This document shows, piece by piece, positions 35,150 to 47,579 of a stretch of 64,000 nucleotides of DNA. Source of the DNA: Cheiracanthium punctorium (taxonomy: Eukaryota > Arthropoda > Arachnida > Araneae > Cheiracanthiidae); assembly GCA_038373885.1 (NCBI GenBank), contig JAWZYV010013541.1, positions 496,001 to 560,000 on the forward strand. The letters run 5' to 3'. The position numbers and the translations under genes were made by a program. How positions within the stretch are numbered: the first letter of the stretch is position 1; every line of letters begins with the position of its first letter. Below the pieces are notes generated by a model. The model was not told the origin of the DNA. It saw nothing but the letters and a program-made list of their open reading frames with translations, and did no database searches.

Positions 35150-35830
35150 TTACTAATTCATAGCCACATGACCAGATCCGTACCAACTTATACGCGAACA
35201 AGGCTTTAGCCAGTGGGAGAGGGGGGAAGCGTGGATAATGGTGTCAGACGGCTCAAGAGGAAAACGTGTTTCTAGGATTTTCGGTAGCCCAAATTCTACA
35301 GCTGTGGGAATTGACAGACCCTCAGAGTGTGACAGGGCTCCATCGGTGTACAACATGATAAACAACAAAATGTCATCTTCTGCCATCTTTTGAAACGCTC
35401 TCCTCTTCATAAAATCGCCGGATAACAGTTCAGGATGACGCTGGATTTTGTACGGATAGGATCGGAGGATTCGCCTTAGTGGTACCCAAACAGTATAGTG
35501 CATGGAATGTCAGTGCGATGTGCAACTTCACGAGCGCTGACTTCCGCATGCGTAGAAGAACCTGCTACAATCTCTATTTCTTCCTGAACTGTCAGAGCGG
35601 CCTTAGCATGTGAACTCGGTCGGCCACTACTGTGCCCTTCGTCTAAACAACCCGAGTCTTCGAACTTCGAAATCATTCTCTTCCCAAATGAACCTGTCAT
35701 AGGACCTTTACCTGTTCGAATACCCTTCCTGTGACGATAGAATCGTAAAGCTGTCCCATTCTGGTGTTACAGTTTCACTAACAGTGCCTTTTCTGGAAAG
35801 GTCAACAAACTGCGATTGCTGGTGCATCTG
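35150..35830 (-). pseudogene. mariner-like transposase pseudogene, DUF4817 type
   Basis: Minus strand. The N-terminal helix-turn-helix part lies at about 35500-35760: a frame with GTALRFYRHRKGIRTGKGPM in one phase, then ISKFEDSGCLDEGHSSGRPS. Next comes SAREVAHRTDIPCT, then after a frame change at about 35500 RRILRSYPYKIQRHPELL and FQKMAEDD, followed by the start of the catalytic part, where TDGALSH stands in place of the family's TDEAHF. The key acidic motif is damaged, there are at least two frameshifts, and the C-terminal half is missing. This protein family is very abundant in spider genomes. A possible transposon end AGGGTGATCAGAATATGCG (minus) lies near 36036-36055. Confidence 0.8.
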
Positions 35831-36059
35831 TTTCGCTCTCTTATTACAGCTCCTTTTATACAAGATTCTCATGCAGCGTCACTTGACGTTTTGCTGTCCA
35901 GCGCCATCTGTCGGTCATTACTTGAAATTTTCTTTCTTAAGGTTGCAATAAAACCATATGTCATACTAAGCATGCGTGTCAATTTTTAGTTCTCTACCTA
36001 CATTATTCCGTGAATTATTAAACTTTCAATTGCTTTTCTCGCATATTCTGATCACCCTC

Positions 36060-37125
36060 TTTACAGGTTTATTCACATCATATAGTCATAAGGATGTAAC
36101 AAATACTGAATACAAGACCCATTTGTTCAATTTATAAACCGAAGTTTCATTTACCGAATACCGAATATATACCGATGTTTCATTTGACGTAAGCACTTTA
36201 CAAGTATAATTCTAATAACAATACTACTTACTATTAAAACAAAACTTGAAGTTATATTTAAATGAATAAGTATGTATTCATAATGATGCATTATTTCAAC
36301 ATCTTCAACCTCACACTGCAATATTCATTGTCTGGTATTTTCAAAGACAAGTCACGTAATTATTGCATGAAATGATCCTTTTGTCTTCTGAAATTATGAC
36401 ACATGCACGGTAGATTACCTAAATATTTTAACTGAACTCTCTTAAGGAGGTGCATACTTTCAAGGAAAAGTCATACTATTAAATTACGTTTAGTTATATA
36501 TACCTACATGACTTGTTACTCCTCATTTGAATTATTCATAAACTGCTTTCATTATTGAATACAAAATAAATCATCTCAACACGCAAAAGAGAATAAATTA
36601 TTTAGATGAAATGATTTTAATGCAAATGTTACGCCAGTAAGCATTAGAACGAGCCACTAAAAAAGGAATATGTTTTCAAGAGTATTTTTCGTTTTATTTC
36701 ACGCACGTATCTGCATACGAAATTACACATGACGGAATAGGCAGAATATACACATATGTATATAGATAGATATGTATTTAAATAACAATGATTTAGAAAA
36801 AAATTGCTGAGTTATAATTACGATACTGAAAAGCAAATTTACATTTCTTAAGTATTCATGAACATCGTTTATTCAAGTGGAAGATACAAAGTATAAAAAT
36901 AAAAGGTACATATAAATAATCTAAACTTTGAGTTTCGGTGTTTTTCTATATATGTATCACCATTTACATTTACACAAATAAAATAAATGAACATCTAATA
37001 ACTACATAAAATTCTGATAATTCTAATATAATTTCCTGAAAAATTCTACAAAATTCCAATGTACGCTATTTTAATAATTATAAAATTTTTCTGAATTTAT
37101 GTGAAGACGTAAATATACAATAATA
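36060..37125. other. AT-rich stretch, no gene seen
   Basis: Nothing supported. Confidence 0.4.
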
Positions 37126-37131
37126 TATTCT

Positions 37132-37205
37132 ACTGTGCAGCGTAAAGCATATATGCAGTGTGCATATGTACATACACACTACATATATTCTATACGCTGC
37201 ACAGT
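37132..37205. repeat. 74-bp near-perfect palindrome
   Basis: ACTGTGCAGCGTA at 37132 is inverted as TACGCTGCACAGT ending at 37205. Pairing inward gives about 31 of 37 matched pairs with almost no loop. The RNA would fold into a long hairpin of pre-miRNA size. It could be a microRNA gene, a tiny MITE or a regulatory palindrome. Confidence 0.75.
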
Positions 37206-37209
37206 GAAA

Positions 37210-38780
37210 CCGCTTACAGCACCATTTGGTGGCTAGATTCCGAGTAAATGTTACCCTCTGAAAAAACAGTACGAGGTACGGGAAAAATGTTAATTCGAAA
37301 GTTGCTCATAAATCATCCATTTGGTTTGTCACCTTGCGTTCATAACATTGTAATTGACTTTTTCTTCGCATCTTGTAGCGTTTTTGAGATAAAAGCTTTA
37401 ACTCTGAATTTAGACACCAGATAGCACTGTAAGAGTCTTCATTGTTAAGTGCATCGCTACTTTACTGTAACTAGGTCACATTTTTATGAATATAGCTGTG
37501 GTCGGAATTAACACACAGTACTCTGAGCTCTCTATACATCGAACAATTCAGTGAAGATTCCAAAATTGTGTGACTGAATTTATTTGTGACCATTCATTCG
37601 CATTCAACTTAACATGCTTAACGAAGATCATTGATAAGCGCATGTTATGGGTGGTCTGTGAAGCTCCATTAAATTATTTGGAAGTTTAGAATTAAATAAA
37701 TTAATTGAAATGTAAAATCTTTTATTCCAGTCTTTATTTAAGACAAATGTGCTTGTATTACAGGGACAGGGGTGATCTGAGCTTTCGATTCTTCTTTGCA
37801 ACTTTCCACTAGCCCCTTCATCGTGAATTTCAAGTGTCACCGATTCCTTTAGAGACTAAAATTGCGTGATCCCCCAGTCCCTAGTTGAAAAAACTGAAAG
37901 GCTGCATTGAAATAAAGGAGACCTATGCGATAAATAAGAATGATCTTCTGTCATCATGTGACCTAGGTAAACGGTATACTCAAAATTCACACATAGGGTT
38001 AATATACACACATGTTATTCAGAATTAATCAAAAATGTTTACATTAACCCAAATATTTTATCATATAAAAACCCAAGAACGCACACACACGCACGCATGA
38101 ACATACACAGAATGCATATGTAAAAAAAAGTCAGCCCAGTGTTAGTATTCACTTAAAATATGTTGAAGTTTTACTGAAATTTCCAAACTGTGCATTTTCC
38201 TGTAATTGCTATGATAAATTCGATTGCAATAAATTGTATTTCCTTTCAAATGATGCAATTTGAAGATTAAAATAATAATTTGCCTTCAAGCTTAGTAATG
38301 AAATTTAGCTAGAGTTCCATCACCTTTTGTAAAGCTATTATTAGCTACAAGATACGACATCTCTAGAGCAACTCGCCTTCTTGGCTTGGAGCTACTATTG
38401 CTCTCAGAGAACTTGGACTAAATCCATAGTAGTATAGTACAATTTTTTTTCAATACATGTCAAAATACAATTATTTATAAGACACATTAAACAGAAAAAT
38501 AAATTTTAAATACGATGCAAACGTAAGGCCGAAAATTTGATACTAAAGAAAGAAATTCTGATTAGAAAAAACAAGGAAAAAAAGTAAAGCGTTTAATAAT
38601 AACTATATACTATAAAGTGACACTTTCGAAATCCTCAAAAATAAGTCATAAAATATAAAATGGCATGACAATAATAAATTCCAATTAATCTGAATCAGAG
38701 TCTGAGGTAGAGTGATGAAACATTACAGGTAATTGCTGTATAAACTTTGATTTTGAATTTTCTATTTCAGAAATGACTTC
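37210..38780. other. no gene recognised
   Basis: Mostly AT-rich. The minus-strand frame at 37628-37840 has no recognised product. Confidence 0.35.
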
Positions 38781-38789
38781 TATTATTTC

Positions 38790-41014
38790 TCTACTTATTA
38801 TAAAAGAATATGTATGTGTGTGTGTGTGTCGGTGGCGTTACGGGCAAGCGGCTACAATTAGAAGCACCAAATATGGTGTGCGGGAAGTTATAAACATGAA
38901 GTTGTGCACCTCGAAGCGATATTTTCAATATTCGAGCTATAGTTTTTTATGTTTTATTCTATTTTTGGCAATTTTTCTCACCTATTTCGTAATAATGATG
39001 GAAATTACGCTTGCAGCTAAACTACATTTACATCATCGGATAGAGGAGAAAATTTTCTTTTAAAAACAGTTTTTTTTTTTCTGAATATGTAGCATAATTT
39101 GCAGATCTTTAGGAATTTTTTATTTAAAAGTGATATTTGAAAAATATTTTTAAAACTGTCGCATCTTCAAATCTACCCATCATATCTTTTTGATATTTTA
39201 GCAAATGATAAAACAGATATTTCGCCCTCTTTGATTTTATAAATTACGTGATTTGTTACGAATTTTTATGCAATATAACGTTTAGAATTTAATAGCATCA
39301 ACGCGGAGAGCTTTCGCCATTGCATTAATTAATCATGGCACGCGGATTTATGTTGTGTTGTTGCCACATAAACGATTAGAAAAAATGTTTTTCAACCTAT
39401 AGATAGATATTTTAATAGGGCGCTGTCCATATTTTCAATTCTCAAGTAAGGATCTATGAGGTCAGTTGTATTATGATGCGTAAAAATTACGCCACAATTA
39501 TAACGCATTTATTCCCGCTCTTTTCCAACACAAGGAGACGATATATTGATTAAAATGTACAGTAGAAATAAACTAAGAAATTCACGACTATTATTATTAT
39601 TGTTATTATAAGTGGCATTTCAATCCGTTGCTTATTTAAAAATTAAGATATTTTAACGCAGCTGAAATGTTCTTCATTTTAAAAGTTGCAAAGTTCATTT
39701 TAAAGCGCGATATATTAAAAAGTTTCTATTTGCTATTTTATTTTTGGCATTTAATTATTGCGCAGACATATATGTTTTCTAATATATGCATTTTAAAGTT
39801 GGGTTACGTTCCTCTATAGCGGTCCTATCTATAGCAAAGTTTTAATATGATACCTTTTGAAAACTATTGTGCGAAATATCGAAATTAACTCCCTCAACAA
39901 ACCGGGGTGTCTTTAACGGCAGTTAAACTGTGACGTCATAAATTTAAAAAATGCGGAAACTTCGTAAACTCTGCAACTCTAACGCCCTCTCACAATTAAA
40001 GAGAGTCTAAATGGCTCACCGAGATTACACAGTTTGATGTTTTTCAGGCGACAAAACAATGAAGGATTTATGATATCGCTATATTGGATACATGGATATT
40101 TAAATTGGCACCGCTTGGATATTCCCCCCACACCAAAGTGAGATGAAATGTTTGCGGTGCTAAATGCGCCAATCTTGCAAAACTATGCATTAATAAAATA
40201 CATATCGTGAGCTTCTTTAATGACAACCATTATGTGAAAAGATTATTGTTTATGCTAAGCTAATGTGTAAATTGCAAAGAATCGCCATTGAATAGGTCCC
40301 ATTTGTGCATATTAATCTAAATGTTGTTTCTTTAAATCGAGCCTTGAAGAGGGAGAATTGAAAATATATTTTATCAATATGCGTAATAGGTAGTATTAGT
40401 AGATTTGTAAGGATAATATGAATAAATCACAATATGCCACTTAAATAAATATTTCATGAAATTAAAAGTATTTGTTCATCCTTTTTCAACGGTTGTCTTA
40501 CAGCCATTTAAACAATAAGTAATTCTAATTTGCGTTAATATATCCCGCAGTAATTTCAAGAGTGGAGATTAGTTGAAGTTTTTTAAAAATGGAATTCTGC
40601 TTTGTCACATGCAGATATGATTTTAGTAAAATATTCGCTTCTTCCCGGATGAAGAGCGGGTGCGCAGCTATTTTTAAAATAAAAGGTTGTACCTTTCATG
40701 TTGTGTCTGAGGAATTTAATGCTACAACTTGAACTTAAAAAACAGTATGATGTAATAATATGACATTTTGAAAATCAGGAGTTTTCTGCAAACTGTCAAG
40801 CTTTTCACTTTTGGGATCGCGAATGACATTGACGTAGATTTTTTGCGTCATTATATTGCAGTGATGCCAGGTTAGTACTCATGGCCGAAACTGTACGCCA
40901 AGAGTTTAAAAAAAATTAATTTTGTTTAGATTCCACATCACTGAAATTAATTCGAATTGCACATGTAAGGAAAATTTTCGTTTCCTACCGTGCGAAGAAC
41001 GGGCACGCAGCTAG
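38790..41014 (+). mobile_element. Helitron, plus strand, no Rep/helicase seen
   Basis: Starts TCTACTTATTATAAAAGAAT at 38790, followed by a (GT)n run, and ends with hairpin CCGT-gcgaaga-ACGG (about 40988-41002), a short spacer and CTAG (41011-41014) before a host T. The 5' body is homologous to the minus-strand remnant at 1380-1893. An earlier end-like structure lies inside: CCCG...CGGG then CTAT at 40644-40671. This suggests a second, older 3' end or nested copies. The host base before the 5' TC is C rather than A, so the start is less certain than the end. Confidence 0.65.
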
Positions 41015-41019
41015 TTGTT

Positions 41020-43185
41020 AATAAGAAAAGGATTTTTTAGAATATAATTAGCCCATTACTCATCTGTTTGATTAGTTGTCTGTTTTACGTTAGATTATAG
41101 TAATGCTGATCCTGTATTATAGCATATATATAGTTCATTAAGGGAGATCTATTAATTCTATTTAGATAAGTTGGAAATGGTCCATGGTTGCTGAAAAAGT
41201 GTTTTAAACTGTTTTAAAAAAGGTATATGCATATCTTCCTTTTTGAGATATATCCCATCTCTGCTGGCAATCATTTATTTTATTTTCTTAAGCCTTGGCT
41301 TTGGCTGGAAGACAATTTTTATATTTGTATTATTATTGTGTAGTGCATTGTGTAGTTGTTTTTATATTTGTATGATTATTGTGCATTATAGAAAACTGCC
41401 TCTTTTGCTAGGCTATGCGCCAGATCGTTCAACGAAGTCACATGAGACGTGGACCATTTAACTCTTGCTGTTTTTAGCACATGGGTAGTTTTTTAAGACT
41501 TGAATTTGCTATTCTGTTATTGCGTTACTTTTTTTAAAAATTACTATTACTATTTTGATGTCTGATAGTATTGTTGTGGGAGAATAATGGAAGATAAAGA
41601 ATCAGTCTATTGCAATTGACATTGCCAATAATTCAGCTAGGAATAATGAATTTGAAATTTGTAGTGAAAATTGACTGGTACTGATTAGGTTATTATTCTG
41701 CAGGACACAGAATGCTGTTCCGCAGCCGTGCTGATGCTTAGAGCATCTGTATAAATATCAATTTCAGTTTGTTTGTTATTTTACATTTATACATGATGTA
41801 ACAAAGGGTTTATTGATGATTTTATTGAGTTCAAATCGTAATCAAGGGGATGCAAATTAATATTTTCTATTGATATAGATCGTATGATTTAAGTATCGAA
41901 ATAAGGGCATAATTGATTTATTTTTTTTATTGTTAAATGTATGAGCAATTCCAATTACAATCTGTAGAGAATGGGTTCATGTTTCTCTGTATGCTTTTGA
42001 AATTATTAGTAACACCCTAATTTATTATAGATTGTAGTAAACTTAAACCATGACAATTCAAAGAAAACCAACAAGTTTTGGCATAAACTACACACTCTCT
42101 AGTACGGACTTGTACCAAACTTTTAAGATTTCTCTAGAAATGCCTGAATTTGCTGCTGAAAATTTAAATAGTTATTGTTTTAATTAATTTTATTATTAAT
42201 ATGCTTTAAATGAGGCATCAATTGTATTTCATTGCCCAGTATTAATCCTATGTATTTAAATTTTGTTGCATATGGAATTGTTGAATTTTCTATCCAAAAG
42301 TATGGACGTCTACGTAATTGCGCCAGTTTTGGCGTATACTAAAGAAATACATTTGATAGTTGAGATGGATAAATTATTGCGCACAGTCCATGCATTTATT
42401 GTTTCCAGAACTGTGTTAACTGTTAGTTCTAATAATCTTCTGGAAGAACATATATATGAATAAAACGATTTAGAGCATCCATGGCTTTGGGATTCTAAAT
42501 CACTTTACTTGTATTTTATCACCTTTTACAATTTTGCCAGGTATTTATACAACACATGCTCTCAAATACTTTTTTTCTATGCGCGTAGTGTGAACAAACA
42601 GAATATGCAAAACTATGGATACAACATAAATAGAAGAAAAACGGTTTGGTAAATTCTGCAGAGTAATCAAAAGTAATTCTTGAAAGTCCGGAAATATTTT
42701 TTCGAGATTTCATAAAATGAATATTCCACATTATTTTCAAGAAGAGCGAAGAGTGGTGGAGGGAGGAGGATGTACTACCACGGTATTTGCTCTCGGATTT
42801 TTCACTTTATTGCTACATTTATTCACGATGTGTCAGCAAATCTGAAGAGTGCCGAGTCTTTGAATGCAGTCCAAAAAATTAAGCTCGTATGATTTGAAAA
42901 GCAGTTCAATGCTTCAGGGAAAGTAAAAGTTGTGAAAAAAAGTTGCGATATACAGATTTATGAATAAATAACTACTAGAACTGTTTTGTAAAGTAAATAC
43001 ACTTTTTTTTCTTTTCGTTAAGGAAAATTGCAAAATTAGAGTAATACATCATAGTCTTTTTTTCCGTAGAATCTTTATTCTGTATAAAATGTGACATAAC
43101 AAATAACGTTTAAATCGCAATGCATTTCTAATTTTATCTGTTACAGATTCGTGAAGTCGACATATTAAGATTGTTGGCAGAGAAA
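41020..43185. other. AT-rich stretch, no gene supported
   Basis: A 72-codon hydrophobic frame at 41243-41461 and a 66-codon frame at 42263-42463 were considered, but neither has a recognisable domain or context. Confidence 0.35.
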
Positions 43186-43193
43186 GGCAGGTA

Positions 43194-43284
43194 TTCATAA
43201 TTATATGGATATTTATTCAATAAAAACCTTCTCCCTTTAACGTGGAGAAGGTTTTTATTGAATAAATATCCATATAATTATGAA
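43194..43284. repeat. 41-bp perfect inverted repeat, 9-base loop
   Basis: The 41 bases 43194-43234 are the exact reverse complement of 43244-43284, separated by CTTTAACGT. The arm runs from TTCATAATTATATGG to ACCTTCTCC. No mismatch was seen. Confidence 0.95.
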
Positions 43285-43289
43285 ATTCG

Positions 43290-44640
43290 TACATAAAAAG
43301 TGAATCAAATTTCCAAATTTCCACGATAAACTTGCGATAATCTCATCGAAAGTATTCCTGAAATATATCTTTATTTCACTATCAACGGGCTTATGAAAAG
43401 ATTCTTAGTTCCTCCCTGAAAACCATCCTGTGCTGCAACTTGAAATTACATCGCTGTAGGCACACTTTAATTTTGGCTCACACCCCTACACCCTCTTTGA
43501 AACGGCGTGCGAGGCACGTGGCCTATTTGTCCATCTATAGTTGTGATCCTGGTTGTATCAAGCAGAAAAAAAAGGAATGCTGCGTTATCTACTTACCTTT
43601 TTTATATTCAGTTTGACTGTAAAAAGATTATTTGCAAACGTATTATAATGGAAACTTCAAATTACTAAAAAAGAATACATTATTCTTTTTAAAATAATTT
43701 AAATTCAGTTAAAAGTCACTAAAAAACTGTAATATCATGTATAGAGAGAATGTTAAAATATTTATTTCAGAGTATGTAAAGGAAATGAGAGAAGGTGTCA
43801 GTGGCATAAAAATGGACACTGGAGGAAGAGGGCATTGAAATTAGTACCAGGACACTCGATTAGTAGTGGTTGTATTGATTGTATGTACCTTTCATTATTT
43901 TATGGAAATGTTTATTTCCTTTAAAAATTGGTGTTTACATAAATCATTCATTCGTGACTAGTCAGTAATTATCCCTTTAGTTGCGTTAAAATTGTGTTAA
44001 ATTGCCAATGATATCCTAGTATTTTGCAGCAATCGGTACACACAATAATACTGTAAAAACAATCTTAAAACAAGCACTCCAGGGGCCCCACCACGATGTT
44101 TTCGGAAAGCTTTCAGTGGTAGAAAAATCAAGCCTTTTCCATTCATGACGACATAATCAGAGAAAACATCTGCGTACGAATCTACCACAAAGCGGTCGGA
44201 TTCATTCTGATGTTGGCATCACTATAAGCAATAGACGTGCTTTATTCCCGACAGGGTAAATGGATGCGGAAAGCTTATTCTGATACCTGCTACTAAAAGG
44301 TAGATGGGTTTATCATGGAGTTGTTAAGCACTCCCACAAAGCATGGCAAGCTCGAGTATCCCTCCCTGTCAAAAAACACCCCCCCCCTTCGTAATCGATG
44401 TCGCCCAACCCTTTGGATATTCTATACTCGGAGCAAAACTAACCTGATAGTGGAGGTAAAGCTATAGACCATGTGAGTCCGCCGCTCACAAATAGTTCTT
44501 TCCGTTTGCCCAGGTTATTACAGAACTAATACAGTTTTAATCTATTAAGTGCTAAAATAAAGTGTGTACTATAAAATAATTGTATATATGTGTTACGTGA
44601 ATGCAGTAATTAGAAGGATTAAGAAATTAAGTCAGAAATC
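43290..44640. other. no gene firmly supported
   Basis: A minus-strand frame around 43990-44215 (containing SYADVFSDYVVMNGKGLIF) reads like protein but lacks a convincing acceptor and may be a remnant. A C-run lies near 44380. Confidence 0.3.
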
Positions 44641-45480
44641 AGATGCAACGCCTTCCCAGACGCTTGACCAATGGCGTCACCTCTTTTGTGCTGGCGGGAA
44701 TTGAGTAGTGCGGATTTGCCTTGTGATTGGGTTGCTTTATGATGTTGACAGATAATTGGAAGGAGAAACGAGTGTCGGAGCGTTACACGCGGAGAGGAGT
44801 GAAATGCCCCTCTAGGCTTTCACACCGAAATCAGGTTAGGTATTCCCTCGAATATAAAGACCATGTTTGAGGAATTCTAGAGAATTAGGCGCAAGCAGTC
44901 TTCTGTGATTGGTTGATCGGTCTCACTTCCGACACTGTCAGTAACATGTATTAAAATTCTCACTTCTTTTACATGCTATATTCCTTACAGCACCAAATTA
45001 AGGATCGCATCTATTTATCCTAAGAATTTGACTATTCGTGAGTGAGAAGTATCCGTCACCTATACTTTCCCATAACATCATGATAGGCCCCATTTCAGAT
45101 TGTCTTGTCGTTGTAGGTAATCGCCTGCCTTTCCTATGTCTGGCGCTGGTCCTGTGCGCTAACACCAAATGTCTCATGACATTGCTGCACGTTCCCCGTT
45201 TTAATTGGGAATCTTCAGACTGGCGACATTTACTTCACTGCAGCCTCAAAAACACGTAAAAATCTTGCAAACTAACCTTGCAAATCATCGCGGGACGCAT
45301 GTTTCGCGACTTTATTGCAAGGCGTGTACGGGGAGCAAGTATCATGACAGTCGCGATAGAACGTCGGGCAACTTTGCAACGTAATGTGAACGTCCCTTAC
45401 ACAATGTTCCGCAACAGTCCCGGTGAAACGTTGTATACTAAGCTTCACACTACGCATAAAGCACACTGAACGAAAATAAA
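44640..45480. promoter_or_regulatory. GC-richer patch, possible promoter or CpG-rich region
   Basis: Base composition shifts towards G+C with many CG dinucleotides, and ATTGG/CCAAT-type boxes occur on both strands near 44668, 44727 and 44912. No TATA box, start site or coding exon could be placed, and frames on both strands across 45270-45493 overlap. It may equally be an old transposon. Confidence 0.25.
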
Positions 45481-45536
45481 AGCTTAAACGCACATTTTCA
45501 GGTATCTAAAAATTTGCACTATAAAAGTAAAAACCC

Positions 45537-45746
45537 AGGTTGTGTAGTGATTAGAGAGCCATTCTACCACAGCACAGGTCCGAGTTCGATTCCTGGAACG
45601 GGCTTGGATGTCATTTTGCCCTCCCTTCACAGGAGGCAATGCGGTCCACCCATTGGGTGTCTCCATAATAAAGAGACCAATAATTCCGTCCTTTGCTAGT
45701 GGCCAATGTCTGTAAACGGCAAGTGCCCACCATTAAAAAAATGTGA
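45537..45746 (+). mobile_element. tRNA-derived SINE B, complete
   Basis: A-box-like TGTGTAGTGATTAGAG head and B box AGTTCGATTCC (45583-45593). The body includes CTTCACAGGAGGCAATG and CTAGTGGCCAATG, and the 3' end is AAAAAAATGTG. Same family as the split copy at 14170-14634. No obvious target duplication. Overlapping frames on both strands are not genes. Confidence 0.8.
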
Positions 45747-45749
45747 AAA

Positions 45750-47005
45750 TTATGAACTAAACGCATATTTATTTCCCTGAGCACCTATAAATTTATCAGC
45801 GTATCCTCTTATTTAGGAATTGATATTCTAATAAATTTCTAAACTTCGATTTCAATGTAAAATATACTGGGATCACTTAAATGTTATATTATATTTTTAC
45901 TCACAAAAAATGTCATGGTTGCGAAGAAAAAAAATCCAGTACTTGAATATTTCTAACATAACTTCTTTCCCTAAGTTATAAAATGTAACTCTAAAGAATA
46001 ATATTTTTCTTATTCCAAATTCGTAGCAAGCATTCAAATATAAATTACGCATATATTTCATCCACTAAGTATACGCTATCTATAAAAAGGAGCACATAAA
46101 ATTTACGATTTTTCATAAGAAAAGAGACGCGCACAATACCAATGCAAATATTAACAATAACTTATGAAACAGGGATATTTTTATATCCTTGAAGTTTAAA
46201 ATACGGAAGAGTGACATTTTTTTAGCTGGAAACGTTAAACATCGGCTTTAAGTTTTCTTTTCAAAAATATATATTTGGAGACGATATCCATAAAGATGCA
46301 AAGAAAGAAGAAGCTGAAACTTTTAAAAATACCTTACATATTTTTTTTTTTTCATTCTCAGTAAAAGAACGTGTCTTTATGTAAACAAAAGGCACAATAG
46401 CATTAATTGGATCTGCTTAACTAGTTTGAAAAAAAACTCTTGAATTACATAGTATGTTTTCTGAAACACCGTGATCTATTTTAACTCCAAAATTTTCTTT
46501 TACAAATACCTTTGTTTTACTTCGTGTTTACTTCAAAAACATATTTATTTTTAATCTTGAAGATGAATGAGCTTTACAATAGTACTTTCTTTTAGCATAC
46601 TGATGACTTGAAGATAACAGATTGCTTGCTGAGTCGCTCTTTCTTTCATAGTAATGAAACATTTATGAAATTGGAGATTTTCAGAAGAATCGGAAGGAAA
46701 AAATGAAAGGAAACTAAATCAATAATTATACTCATGATGTAAAGAAAAAGCTAAAGCAAAATTACCGATTTAAAAATTTAAAATGCATAAAATTGTACAT
46801 GCTAAAATTGCTTTAATTGTAATACAGAGGGGGGGGGGTTGCTTCCTACAAAATTAACAATTTTAGGTACATATATGTTTGCATTAAAATAAACTTAGCA
46901 TTTTTGCAAATATTGCTTCTACATCATTTTTGCAAAATATTTTAGAAATATCTACTCTATCGCTTGCATGAAATAAAGTTTTCCGTATAAGTGCTAGTTT
47001 AATTA
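45750..47005. other. AT-rich stretch, no gene seen
   Basis: Only a G-run near 46829-46838 stands out. Confidence 0.4.
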
Positions 47006-47009
47006 TACA

Positions 47010-47577
47010 CAGGGTGTCTTAAAATGTTGTGGCCAAACTTAAGATGTTCCTCTCATATACCATGACAAACCGGATTTACACAGGAACCTGTGTCCTGAAA
47101 TGCAAACTGCGACCGCTAGATTGCGATGTTTGCAAACTCATGCAAGCATGATCATTAGCCTAGGACGTTGTTGAATCGGTTTACTAACTAAGAATTGGTC
47201 AATATGCATTGCGTGTATGGTGCCGCGGAGGAAATGGACAAGCGGCAAGTTTCGGACGTACCTTGAGCGCAATTTTCGTAGGCGTAGAGGGAAGGAAGGA
47301 ATGATGTCAAAATATATGTGGCCTTTATTAATTGACTTATTTATTAATATGACTTACCACCCGTAGTACACGCAATGCATATCGATCAATTCTGATTTAA
47401 TAAAACAATTCATCCTCGGAAACGGCAATGTCCAAGGCTGAAATGATCACGCTTCGACAAGCCTGCGTTAAGCCTCATGTGGTCGCCGCTTCTATTTCCG
47501 GACACAAGTTCCCACGTAAATCTTATTTGTCATGGTATGACAGAACAGCATGTTTTGGTGTCTTTTGAGACACCTTA
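47010..47577. mobile_element. fold-back mariner-type element with ~220-bp TIRs
   Basis: Left end CAGGGTGTCTTAAAATG, right end GAGACACCTTATG, inverted. Inside the arms ATACCATGACAAACCGGATT (left) pairs with AATCTTATTTGTCATGGTAT (right), and AATATGCATTGCGTGTA pairs with TACACGCAATGCATATCG. The spacer is about 130 bases and non-coding. Confidence 0.8.
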
Positions 47578-47579
47578 TG

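Noticed and set aside
43597..43616. 20-base minus-strand microexon between CTTTTTACAG and GTAAGTAG
   Set aside because: Both splice signals are good, but at this AT richness such pairs arise by chance and no neighbouring exon supports it.
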